DNA from: Palsa-513 sp036510225
Lineage (GTDB): Bacteria; Actinomycetota; Thermoleophilia; Solirubrobacterales; Solirubrobacteraceae
Assembly: GCA_036510225.1 (NCBI GenBank)
Contig: DATCEH010000108.1
Span: forward strand, 1-64,000
Direction of reading: 5' to 3'
DNA: 64,000 bases
Part shown: in pieces, positions 55,598 to 64,000 of the stretch
How the letters are laid out: each line of letters starts with the position of its first letter
Numbering within the stretch: the stretch's first letter is position 1
Translations under genes and position numbers: made by a program
Notes under the pieces: model-generated
What the model saw: only the letters and a program-made list of their open reading frames with translations
Told to the model about the DNA's origin: nothing
Databases searched by the model: none

Positions 55598-56128
55598 GTG
55601 GCGCTCGACGTCGAACCGACCACCACCGGTGGGCGGTGGTACCGCCACACCCCCGCGGGAGCCGATCCCCTGGCCCGGCCGTCACCACCCGACGACAACC
55701 GCTGGCAGCGCGGGCACGTCATCGACGCGCTCTATCTCTGCGACACCGAAGACTGCGTCTGGGCCGAGTGGTACCGCCACCTCGCCGAGCGCGGCGTCCC
55801 ACCACACACAGCGCTGCCCCGCGACCTCTGGACGTACAAGATCACCGCTGTCACGCTCGCCGACCTGCGGACGACGAGCGGACTCGCGCGTGTCGGTCTG
55901 ACCCACCCTGCCCCGGGGCGCCGCGACTGGCCCGCGTTCCAAGCCGTCGGCGAGCAGCTCTACCGCGATGGGTTCACCGGGCTGATCGCGCCGAGCGCTG
56001 CTCCCCCGCAGAACCTCGTGCTCTGCGTGTTCCTGGCAGACCAACGCCTCCCGGATGTCGCCACACCACGACACCCACCGAGGCGCGTACGCCTCCCGCC
56101 GCCCCCACCCACCCGCATGCGCACCTGA
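55598..56128 (+). CDS. RES-domain toxin (NAD-degrading family)
   Basis: A 176-residue RES protein: GGRWYRHTPAGADPL near 12, HVIDALYLCDTEDCVWAEWY near 40 with the conserved Glu, LRTTSGLARVGL, and the Ser-containing loop FTGLIAPSAAPPQNLVLCVF near 125. RES toxins such as MbcT/ParT consume or transfer NAD and halt growth. The start is GTG 55598, directly behind the antitoxin. The C-terminal Pro/Arg tail is normal for actinobacterial members. Confidence 0.88.
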   Translation: MALDVEPTTTGGRWYRHTPAGADPLARPSPPDDNRWQRGHVIDALYLCDTEDCVWAEWYRHLAERGVPPHTALPRDLWTYKITAVTLADLRTTSGLARVGLTHPAPGRRDWPAFQAVGEQLYRDGFTGLIAPSAAPPQNLVLCVFLADQRLPDVATPRHPPRRVRLPPPPPTRMRT

Positions 56129-56227
56129 CAGGGCCCGCACCCCACGCGATCCGCCCCTCGGCGCTCCGCGCAAGGCCGAGGCGGCTGGCGCGACCGTACC
56201 GAGCGAGCCTGCGTGCGAGGATCACGC

Positions 56228-56527
56228 GATCGCGACGATCGACGAAACCCTCGACGAGTTCCTGGCCGCCCGCGCGCCTGCCTGACCTGCTCACCGACCT
56301 CTCGATGCGCGCTTCGCCGGCCGGCATCGACGAACACTCCGTGATCGAGGACACGCTGGGAATCACGCGCATCGAACCCGGCAAACTCTGGTTCGGCGGA
56401 CACGGTCCGCTCCGGGTTGCCCAAGCAGGCGAGCGACATCGCGCAACTCGGCTGGGAGGCCTACGTCGCGCTCGTCGAGCACCGCGGCCGCTGGTGGCTA
56501 CTCGAGAACGGCGCCGTCTACCACTGA
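56228..56527 (+). pseudogene. Remnant of an unidentified small protein gene
   Basis: IDETLDEFLAARA ends early in one frame. The next frame supplies VIEDTLGITRIEPGKLWFGG, and a third continues QLGWEAYVALVEHRGRWWLL to NGAVYH and stop at 56527. Similar ends occur in hypothetical actinobacterial proteins of about 200 residues, so internal deletion plus frameshifts are likely. It lies directly after the toxin gene. Confidence 0.45.
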
Positions 56528-57148
56528 CCAGGACCGCTCCGCCCTGGAGGATCGACGAGATCACCGGCCCCGCGATTCTCCGAGGAATCGTAGTGCCGCG
56601 AGCGCCCGCGGGACGACGCACGGCCGTGGGCCGATGCCGGTGGCACCGCTCCGCATGGGCCGGTTGCAGCGGGGCGTCGGTCAGGCCACGACGATCTCCG
56701 TATCGCACCAGCCGCATGAGGAGCCGGCCCACGACCGTCCCGTCGGTCGCCGCAAGTGTGCCAAGCCCGCGCAGGCGGCCCCTTGACCGTCGGCGAGATC
56801 CGCGTATGAACCCGGGCGACGTGCCCGGGCCTGTGCCGGCCGGCGCTGCCGCGGGTACCCGTGACCGTCGTTGTCGCGGCGTTCACGGCGCTGCCGCGGC
56901 CATAGTCGTCGAACAGCCAGAGCCGCACGGTGCTGGTCCCCGGCCGCGGGCGCGTTGATCTCCGCGGACCCTCCCGCCCACGCTGAGCGCGGCGGCTGCT
57001 GTGGTTGGGGACCTCCCAGCGTCGCCCGCGTAGCCGCGGCGACTGCGCGCCAGCCCGGCGCCAGCGTCCAGGCGCCGCAGCCAGCTTGCAGCAAACCGCT
57101 ACCCGCAAGCACCACGGCTGGACGCTCCACAGATCCGAGCGCAATAGG
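56528..57148. other. Intergenic region, no gene seen
   Basis: No protein-like frame. The segment from about 57000 shows weaker similarity to the sequence beyond copy A of the dispersed repeat (short shared blocks such as GCGCCAGC and GGCGCCGC), so the repeat may originally have been longer. Confidence 0.4.
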
Positions 57149-57263
57149 ACTCAAGCGAGCAGAGTCCGGCCGGGAGCCGCCCGGAGCGCAGTGAGCAAAC
57201 GCTGTGCGCGCCGAGACGCCCGCTGCGCTCACAGGCGGCGGACGCCCGGACGCCGCGAGCGCC
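57149..57263 (-). repeat. Dispersed repeat, copy B
   Basis: The reverse complement begins GGCGCTCGCGGCGTCC immediately after the TAG stop of the ABC permease gene and runs to GCTCGCTTGAGT. It matches copy A (47972-48118) over its whole length in the same orientation relative to the preceding gene. It has one 34-bp hairpin unit instead of two. Confidence 0.88.
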
Positions 57264-58030
57264 CTATAGGGAGCGCTGGTAGTGGGTGAACGCTCTGGTT
57301 GCGAAGGCTGCGCACGTCAGGGCCAGGGCGGCGAGCAGGCCGATGCGGGTGGCTACGAGGGTCCAGTCGGTGTTTGCGGTGGCCGCCGACCGGCCGGCGA
57401 CGACGGCCCAGTTGACCGGGTTGAACCTCGCGACCGTCTGGATCCACGACGGCATCAGGCTCTTCTGCATCAGGGCGGTCGACAGGAACGTCAGGGGAAG
57501 GACGACCATCGTGACCCCTCCGATCAGGGCCTCTCGCTGGCGGGCGAGGACGGCCACGCCGTTCGACAGGGAGGCGAACGCCGCGCCGAGCAGGCCGGCG
57601 ACGAGGATCAGGACGAGGACGCCGCCGACTCCGCCCGAGTAGCTCGCCCCGAGCACGAGCGCCAGGAGGACGATCAGGACTGTCTGGAGCATGATCGTCA
57701 GCGCCGCGTAGATCACGCTTCCCGCGTTCAGGGCACCACGCCAGACCGGCGAGGCCAGCTGACGGTCCATCACGCCGCCGTGGATGTCCTCGATGAAGCC
57801 CATCCCCGTCCACCCGGCCGACGACACCGCGAGCATCACGACGATGCCCGGCGTCAGGAAGTCGATGTAGTCCCCGTGGAATCCGGGGATCCGCGTGACC
57901 GCCTTGAAGAGCGCCCCGAACAGGACCAGCCAGATCAGTGGCTGCGTGAGCGTGATCCCCATGTACGCCGGGTTGCGCAGGAAGACCCGCACCCCCCGGA
58001 GCGTGACCTGCCAGGTCTGCCGCAGGCCGG

Positions 58031-58034
<4 letters not shown>
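57264..58034 (-). CDS. ABC-2 type export permease (DrrB-like)
   Basis: A 256-residue protein with six helices and the ABC-2 signature region AVSSAGWTGMGFIEDIHGGV followed by MDRQLASPV. PVNWAVVAGRS, with the conserved NP-type motif FNPVNW, is near residue 212. It forms the membrane part of an exporter with the ATPase encoded upstream, whose stop overlaps this ATG (ATGA). DrrAB-like pairs export drugs, lipids or polyketides. The substrate is unknown. Confidence 0.93.
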
Positions 58035-59035
<1,001 letters not shown>

Positions 59036-59062
59036 CTGCCCTCCAAGCTCGCTCAAGGAATA

Positions 59063-59091
59063 ATGTCTACCTGGTCAAGTATCTTAGACAT
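59063..59091. promoter_or_regulatory. MarR operator in the divergent promoter region
   Basis: ATGTCTA and TAGACAT form perfect 7-bp arms 15 bases apart, in an AT-rich island between the ABC operon start (59035) and the MarR start (59104). This spacing and position fit a MarR dimer site controlling both directions. Confidence 0.65.
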
Positions 59092-59103
59092 CAAGAGAGT
59101 TTA

Positions 59104-59589
59104 ATGTCAAGAGATAAACGAGAGGTCTTCGACGAGCTGATCCAGGAGGTCCGCCGCTCCCAGGAGGCGACCCAGCGCTTCGACGAGGCCGTCGCCGAGG
59201 CGGCCGGCGTGAACCTGACCGACATGCGCTGCCTCGAGGTCCTCGGCCTCGAGGGCCCGGTGACCGCCGGCCGGCTGGCCGAGGCCACCGGGCTCACCAG
59301 CGGGGCGATGACGACGGCGCTCGACCGCCTCGAGCGACACGGGTACGCCCGCCGCGTCCGCGACACCGCCGACCGCCGCCGCGTCCTCGTCGAGATCACG
59401 CCGCTCGCGATCGACGGCGCCGGACGCTTCTACGGCGAGCAGATGGCTCACTCCGAGCGGCTCTACGCCCGCTACACCAAGCCCCAGCTCGAGCTACTCC
59501 TCGAGTTCGTCCGCGAGGGACGTGAGCTCAACGAGCGGACCGCCGCCAAGCTCGAGGCCCAGACGCGCGGGCAGGACGGCGCGCCGTAG
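59104..59589 (+). CDS. MarR-family transcriptional regulator
   Basis: A 161-residue winged-helix dimer: VNLTDMRCLEVLGLEGPVTA, then recognition helix GLTSGAMTTALDRLERHGYA near 62-80 and wing VRDTADRRRVLVEIT. It likely represses the divergent exporter and itself through the 59063-59091 operator, relieved by an exported or toxic small molecule. ATG 59104 follows GAGAG. Confidence 0.94.
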   Translation: MSRDKREVFDELIQEVRRSQEATQRFDEAVAEAAGVNLTDMRCLEVLGLEGPVTAGRLAEATGLTSGAMTTALDRLERHGYARRVRDTADRRRVLVEITPLAIDGAGRFYGEQMAHSERLYARYTKPQLELLLEFVREGRELNERTAAKLEAQTRGQDGAP

Positions 59590-59599
59590 CCCGCGCCCG

Positions 59600-62500
59600 T
59601 CAGCCCACGACACCCCGGGCGAAGCGGCGGGTCCGCGCGGCCACGTGGACAACGCCGAGCCGCTCGAACGAGTCGGCCGCCGCCAGCAGCACGGCGGTTC
59701 CCCGGCCGAGGTCCGACTGGCAGAGCCTTCTGCCGAGCTCCAGCTGGCAGCGGGACTGCTCCAAAGGACGACCCACTGCCGCCCACGCCTCGCTTGCCGC
59801 CGCGAGTTGGTCGAGCCCGTCCGGCAGGTCGCCGACCACCCCGATCGCCTCGAGCGCCGCCGCCCGGCCGACCGGGTACTCCATCCGGCCGGCCCGCTCC
59901 CAGGCCTCGTGCGCCAGCGCCGACGCCTCCGCGTCACTCCCGGCCGCACTCAGCACCAATGCCCTCGTGGCGGCCGCCTCGATCGACTGGGCAACCAGGC
60001 CGGCGTGCTCGCAGACGACGAGGCTCCCGAGGACCGCCGCCTCCGCCCGGGCGAGCTCGCCCCGGTCATACAGCGTCAGGGCCAGCCCGTGGAGCGCCGT
60101 GAACGCCGCCTCCGACGACCCGACCTTCGCCGCGAGGGCGTGCGCCCGGCGCAGTTCGACCTCCGAGCTCTCCCAGTCGCCCGCCCGCCACCGGAGGATG
60201 CCCAGCTGGGCGTACGGGAGGCACAGCTTCCCGCTCAGACCATCCCGCTCGCCAAGTCTCACGGCCGCCTCGCAGCTCGTCCTCGCCGACGTCCAGTCGC
60301 ACGCGTAGAGCGCCAACTGCGCGAGCCCGGCCAGCAGCTCGATCTGGGCTGGGACCTCGCCGATCTCCCGCGCCAGCAGCAGGCCCTCTTCGTAGACCGC
60401 CCGCGCCTCGCCGTACTCGGCCTCCGAGCTCTCCAGGTGATGCCCCAGGGCCAGCAGCGCCAGCACGGTCTCCCGGCCGTCGGCCGTCCGCGCCAGCTCG
60501 ACCGCCTGCTCGAGGTTCTCGCGCGCCTTCACGGTGTCGCCGATCCGCCCGAAGATCCGCCCGAAGATGCCCCGCGCCCGGCTCGCCGCACCCGGCTCAC
60601 CGGTCTGCTCGGCGAGCTGGAGCGCCTTCTCGGCCGAGTAGATCGCCAGCATGTTGTCGCCGGTCTCCATATACAGCCACGCAGCCTCCTCGTAGAGGCT
60701 GACCAACACAGGCGACGGGGCCCCGTCCCTGATCAGCCTGATCCCCTCCTGGTGGTGGGCGATCGCCTCCCGGCGCTCGCCCTTGAGGGCCAGCGCAGCC
60801 CCGATCCTTCGATGCAGGCCGGCCACCAGCTCGGCGTCATCGCCGCCCCGTCGAAAGACGAGCGCTCCGTTCCACAGGCCGATCGCCTGGTCGACCCGGC
60901 CGAGGCTCACGAGGACGTCGCCCCGCTTCTCGTCGATCCGCGTCGCCACCTCCTCATCCCCGTCCGCGTACGCCCTGGCCGACTCGTACCTCGTGAGGGC
61001 CTCGTCGTTGGAGTAGAAGACCCGCGCCGCGTCCCCGGCCGCCTCCAGGTGGCCGAGCGCCTGCGCCCTGTAGTCGGCGAGGATCGCCGCCGGCAGCTTG
61101 ACCTCCCCGCCCAACTGGGCCGCCCGGTCGAAGTGCTCGGCCAGCAGGGCGACGACCTCGTCGGCCCGCTCGCCCGCCCGCGCCTCGATGAACCGCCCGA
61201 CCTCGAAGTGCTTGCGCGCCCGGACCGACTTCGGGAGCATCCGGTAGGCCACGTCGCGGATCAGGACGTGCCGGAAGGCCAGCTCCGGCTCCCCCGCCAG
61301 GAGGCCGCCGTCGCCCGAGACGATCAGGTCCCGCTCGCCAAGTCGGGCCAGCGCAGCCTCCAGGTCCTCCCCAGCCTCCCGCCTCACGTCAACCAGAGCT
61401 CCGGCCCAGAACGTCTGGCCGACCACCGCCGCATGGGCGAGCACCCGCCGCTCGAGTGATCCCAGCGAGTCCAGCCGCGCGGCCAGCAGCGCCTGCACGG
61501 TGTGTGGAAGCTCGGCCGCCGCGCCCGGTCCCTCCTCCTCCAGACGTCGGACCAGCTCCTCCGCGAACAGCGGATTGCCGCCAGCCCGCTCGGCCAGGGT
61601 CGCGATCAGGCTCGCGGAGGTCCGGTCGCCGACCAGCCCCGAGATGAGCTCGACCGTCTCCCCCTCGCCGAGCGGATCCACGAAGATCGTCGTCGCGTTC
61701 CGTCGGGCGATCGCCCAGCTCGGCCGCCTCTCGAGGAGCTCCTCCCGCGCCAGGCAGATCTGCAGCACCGGCTTGCGCAACGAGCTCGCCAGGTACTCGA
61801 TCAGGTCGAGCATCCCCTCGTCGGCCCAATGGATGTCCTCCCACGCAAGAATCAGCGGCTCGTCCCCCGCGATCCCCTCGACGATCGACCGAACCGTCGC
61901 GAAGAACGTCTCGCGCATCCGCTGTGCCCCCAGCCCCGACGGCGACTCCACCTCGACCGGCGCCTCGACGCCGAGCAGGCGGCCGATCAACGCGATCTGC
62001 GCTTCCCCGCCCTCGCCCTGTCGGCCGAGCAGCTCGCCGACGCGAGCCGACAGCTTCGACCAGGCGACGCCCGACGCGTCGCCGTCGACGATCCCACACT
62101 CCGCCCGGAGGATCTCGCCCAGCGGCCAGAAGACGACGTTGTTCCCGTATGGCAGGCTCCGCCCCCGCCGCACGCGGGGCCCGTCCCCGCTCGCCTCCAG
62201 GGCGAGCTCGAGCTCCCGCAGGAGGCGCGACTTCCCGACCCCCGCCTGCCCGACGACCGTCGCCAGGTGAGCAGCTCCCCCCCGACCCAGACTGCCGGCC
62301 AGGCCGAGCAGACCAGCGAGCTCGTCCCGCCGGCCGACCAACGGTGACCCGACCCGGCCATCAGCCGACGGCCGCCCCGCCCCGCCGGGTCCGCCGGGCT
62401 CGCCGGCCACCTTTCCGACCAGGCCGAGCGCCTCCCATGCCGGGACGGGCTCGGCCTTTCCCTTGAGCACGAGCGGCGCCAACTCCCGGTAGACGACCGC

Positions 62501-63121
62501 CCCGCGGGTCCCGTCCACGGTCGCCCGGCCAACTGTGATCGTTCCCGGCCGAGCCGCGGCCTGTAGTCGCTGGGCCGTGTTCGCCGCGTCACCGATCACC
62601 GTGTACGCCTCGCCCACCCTCCCCGCGAGGACCTCGCCCGTGTTGATCCCGACCCGCAGGTCGAAGCTCGCTCCGTGCTTGGCTGCGAACTGCTCGTTGA
62701 TCTCCCGCATCGCCGCCTGCATCCCGAGCGCCGCATGGAGTGCCCGCTGGGGATCGTCCTCGTGGGCGACCGGCGCACCGAAGAGGGCCATCACGCTGTC
62801 GCCGATGAACTTGTCCACCCACCCGCCGAACCGCCGGACCTCGGCCGCCAGACGGCTCATCGCACCGCCGAGCACCGCCCCCAGCAGCTCTGGATCGAGC
62901 GCTTCGGAGATCGCCGTGTACCCCGAGAGGTCGGCGAACATCACGGTGACCGTCCGCCGCTCCTCCCCACCGGCGGCGACCGGCGACGCGAGCTCGGCGT
63001 CGAGCCGGACGCCGCAGGCCATGCAGAAGCGGGCCGGCGGCGGAGCCCCTGCCCCACAGGCCGGACAGGCTCGCTCGAACGTCGCATCGCAGGCCGCGCA
63101 GCTGCTCACGCCCAAGCCCAT
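59600..63121 (-). CDS. Class III adenylate/guanylate cyclase-AAA ATPase-TPR regulator
   Basis: A 1173-residue cytosolic protein. It comprises an N-terminal zinc ribbon (Cys pairs at about 8-11, 19-22 and 33-36) and a class III cyclase domain at about 55-200 (VMFADLSGYTAISEALDPEL, DKFIGDSVMALFG, INTGEVLAGRVG). An AAA/STAND ATPase follows at about 260-560 (VGRRDELAGLL, Walker A GQAGVGKSRLL, Walker B LILAWEDIHWAD). Over 500 residues of TPR-like helices complete it. The second metal Asp and the transition-state residues look kept, so nucleotide cyclisation is possible. The input signal is unknown. A strong AGGGAGG site precedes the ATG. Confidence 0.94.
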   Translation of the reverse strand: MGLGVSSCAACDATFERACPACGAGAPPPARFCMACGVRLDAELASPVAAGGEERRTVTVMFADLSGYTAISEALDPELLGAVLGGAMSRLAAEVRRFGGWVDKFIGDSVMALFGAPVAHEDDPQRALHAALGMQAAMREINEQFAAKHGASFDLRVGINTGEVLAGRVGEAYTVIGDAANTAQRLQAAARPGTITVGRATVDGTRGAVVYRELAPLVLKGKAEPVPAWEALGLVGKVAGEPGGPGGAGRPSADGRVGSPLVGRRDELAGLLGLAGSLGRGGAAHLATVVGQAGVGKSRLLRELELALEASGDGPRVRRGRSLPYGNNVVFWPLGEILRAECGIVDGDASGVAWSKLSARVGELLGRQGEGGEAQIALIGRLLGVEAPVEVESPSGLGAQRMRETFFATVRSIVEGIAGDEPLILAWEDIHWADEGMLDLIEYLASSLRKPVLQICLAREELLERRPSWAIARRNATTIFVDPLGEGETVELISGLVGDRTSASLIATLAERAGGNPLFAEELVRRLEEEGPGAAAELPHTVQALLAARLDSLGSLERRVLAHAAVVGQTFWAGALVDVRREAGEDLEAALARLGERDLIVSGDGGLLAGEPELAFRHVLIRDVAYRMLPKSVRARKHFEVGRFIEARAGERADEVVALLAEHFDRAAQLGGEVKLPAAILADYRAQALGHLEAAGDAARVFYSNDEALTRYESARAYADGDEEVATRIDEKRGDVLVSLGRVDQAIGLWNGALVFRRGGDDAELVAGLHRRIGAALALKGERREAIAHHQEGIRLIRDGAPSPVLVSLYEEAAWLYMETGDNMLAIYSAEKALQLAEQTGEPGAASRARGIFGRIFGRIGDTVKARENLEQAVELARTADGRETVLALLALGHHLESSEAEYGEARAVYEEGLLLAREIGEVPAQIELLAGLAQLALYACDWTSARTSCEAAVRLGERDGLSGKLCLPYAQLGILRWRAGDWESSEVELRRAHALAAKVGSSEAAFTALHGLALTLYDRGELARAEAAVLGSLVVCEHAGLVAQSIEAAATRALVLSAAGSDAEASALAHEAWERAGRMEYPVGRAAALEAIGVVGDLPDGLDQLAAASEAWAAVGRPLEQSRCQLELGRRLCQSDLGRGTAVLLAAADSFERLGVVHVAARTRRFARGVVG

Positions 63122-63181
63122 CCCCCCTCCCTGACGCCGTTCTCCGGAGCCTAGCGCAGCCGTAGCTAGAGTCTGGCCGGC

Positions 63182-63544
63182 ATGCTCGCCGCCAAGCTCT
63201 ACGCGATCGGACGGCTCGCCTACAGCGCCGGCCTGATCCTCGCGCCCGAGCGGACGGCTGCCGGCTGGATCGGTCGGGACGGCGCGGCCGCGACCGGCGC
63301 GCAGATCGGCCTACGTGGACTCGCCGCCCGGGACACGGCGCTCGCCGCCTGCCTGTTGGCCGCCGACGCCGGCGGCCGCAGCCGGCGGCCGTGGTTCGCC
63401 CTGTGTGCGCTCGGCGACCTCGCCGATCTCGCCGCCACCCTCGTCGCCCCGGCCGAAGACCTCCCGTCGCGCTCCCGGCTCGGGACGATCGCCCTCGCCG
63501 GGGGCTCAGCCGCGATCGGGGCGGTGCTCGCCTGCCGGGGGTAG
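63182..63544 (+). CDS. Small hypothetical membrane protein
   Basis: A 120-residue protein with about four weakly hydrophobic helices (LAYSAGLILAPERTAAGWIG, LAARDTALAACLLAADAGG, ALCALGDLADLAATLVAPA, IALAGGSAAIGAVLAC). It resembles small DUF4267-like membrane proteins. Divergent from the cyclase gene, 60 bases away. Function unknown. Confidence 0.7.
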   Translation: MLAAKLYAIGRLAYSAGLILAPERTAAGWIGRDGAAATGAQIGLRGLAARDTALAACLLAADAGGRSRRPWFALCALGDLADLAATLVAPAEDLPSRSRLGTIALAGGSAAIGAVLACRG

Positions 63545-63796
63545 AGCACGTTCGTTTCGGTGCGAGCCGCCCCTGAGTGAGGGGGGGGGCCGGGTGCGGG
63601 GGCGGGACGCGGCGGGTGCGCGGGCGGGACGGGGCGGTCAGGTCCCCGTTCCGGGTGATACTCCGCGGCGGCTGTGATCACGCGGCGGGAGCTTGGCGAG
63701 CGTGCCGTCGAGGATCGTTCGGGCCGGGCTCGGGAGGCCAGAGGCCGGCGAGCGCTCTGCGGGGACCGAGTCGTGGAGCAGTGGACTCTCCAACGA
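63545..63796. other. Intergenic, G-rich
   Basis: No gene seen. Contains G-runs (GTGAGGGGGGGGGCC, GGGCGGGACGCGGCGGG) on the + strand that could form G-quadruplex structures. Confidence 0.35.
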
Positions 63797-64000
63797 AAGT
63801 AGTTGACTGACTCATGACTCAGGCAGCGATTTTCGCGATGAAGGTCTCGCATCCACCTCCGCCGCCCCGGACGCGCCTGGTCGGTCACATGCCACACCGC
63901 CGCACCCGACCGCCCCCCGCCCCTGCCCTGCCCCGCCCCGCCCCGACGTGCAGTCCGCCGAGCGAAGGTGCGAAACCCGAGTGACTCAGGCAACTACTTC
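63797..64000. repeat. Small element bounded by an imperfect inverted repeat
   Basis: GAAAGTAGTTGACTGACTCA at 63797 is matched by the reverse complement of the window end, GAAGTAGTTGCCTGAGTCAC. TTTCGC follows on both sides further in. The roughly 200-base interior has no gene. It looks like a small non-autonomous element or a deep-stem repeat, but the right end touches the window edge. Confidence 0.4.

Noticed and set aside
59522..61459. 645-codon + strand frame
   Set aside because: Antisense to the TPR region of the cyclase protein; no natural composition.
63220..63993. 257-codon minus-strand frame
   Set aside because: Antisense to the small membrane protein and made of Arg/Pro/Ala runs from G-rich intergenic DNA.

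Overview
The window is one stretch of very GC-rich chromosome, with dense genes, many GTG/TTG starts and ATGA/GTGA overlaps between consecutive genes. Gene content is actinobacterial: a TraG-like conjugation ATPase with a replication-relaxation domain, a cyclase-AAA-TPR giant regulator, a DUF2064/methyltransferase/epimerase/molybdopterin oxidoreductase group, and NERD and Imm-5-like proteins. I infer a Thermoleophilia/Solirubrobacterales-type actinobacterium. That placement is inference, because no rRNA is present.

Layout. 0-3.8 kb: the body of a conjugative ATPase fused to a Replic_Relax domain (open at the left edge) behind a TPR protein. 3.9-11.6 kb: small proteins, glucose-6-phosphate isomerase, an ATP-grasp ligase next to an isoaspartyl peptidase, tRNA-Glu and tRNA-Leu, a NERD protein and an Imm-5-like protein. 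12-13.2 kb: a secreted two-module protein. 13.4-27.3 kb: a complete exopolysaccharide locus (acetyltransferase, seven glycosyltransferases including one of the GT26/WecG family, Wzz-BY-kinase, polymerase/ligase, methyltransferase, flippase), bordered on its right by the wreck of a MobF relaxase.

28.3-42.4 kb: ordinary chromosome. It holds a COG4705 membrane protein, a two-component system coupled to undecaprenyl-diphosphatase, an AarF/UbiB kinase, a CDF-like membrane protein and an ArsR-AHSA1 pair. A split set of nucleotide-sugar, lipid-sugar and redox genes also lies here (DUF2064 transferase, methyltransferase, epimerase, GT2, sulfite-oxidase-like protein, GT-C). 42.5-48 kb: a large hybrid histidine kinase followed by an OmpR/HK pair.

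48-57 kb is an eroded accessory zone. It contains a beta-propeller pseudogene, a DUF1206 tail, a frameshifted IS110 transposase inside a 12-bp inverted repeat, a GmrSD-type (DUF262/DUF1524) restriction gene broken by two small deletions, other remnants, an intact PH-like gene and an intact Xre-RES toxin-antitoxin pair. Both ends carry copies, in opposite orientation, of one roughly 115-bp repeat that starts at or across the 3' end of a gene. 57.3-63.5 kb: a DrrAB-type ABC exporter with a divergent MarR regulator and a clear operator, the cyclase-AAA-TPR protein and a small membrane protein. The last 200 bases are bounded by an imperfect inverted repeat.

The most unusual items are the conjugative-ATPase/Replic_Relax fusion, the stop-codon-associated repeat family, the ATP-grasp/isoaspartyl peptidase pair, and the concentration of indel-broken defence and mobile genes at 48-57 kb.
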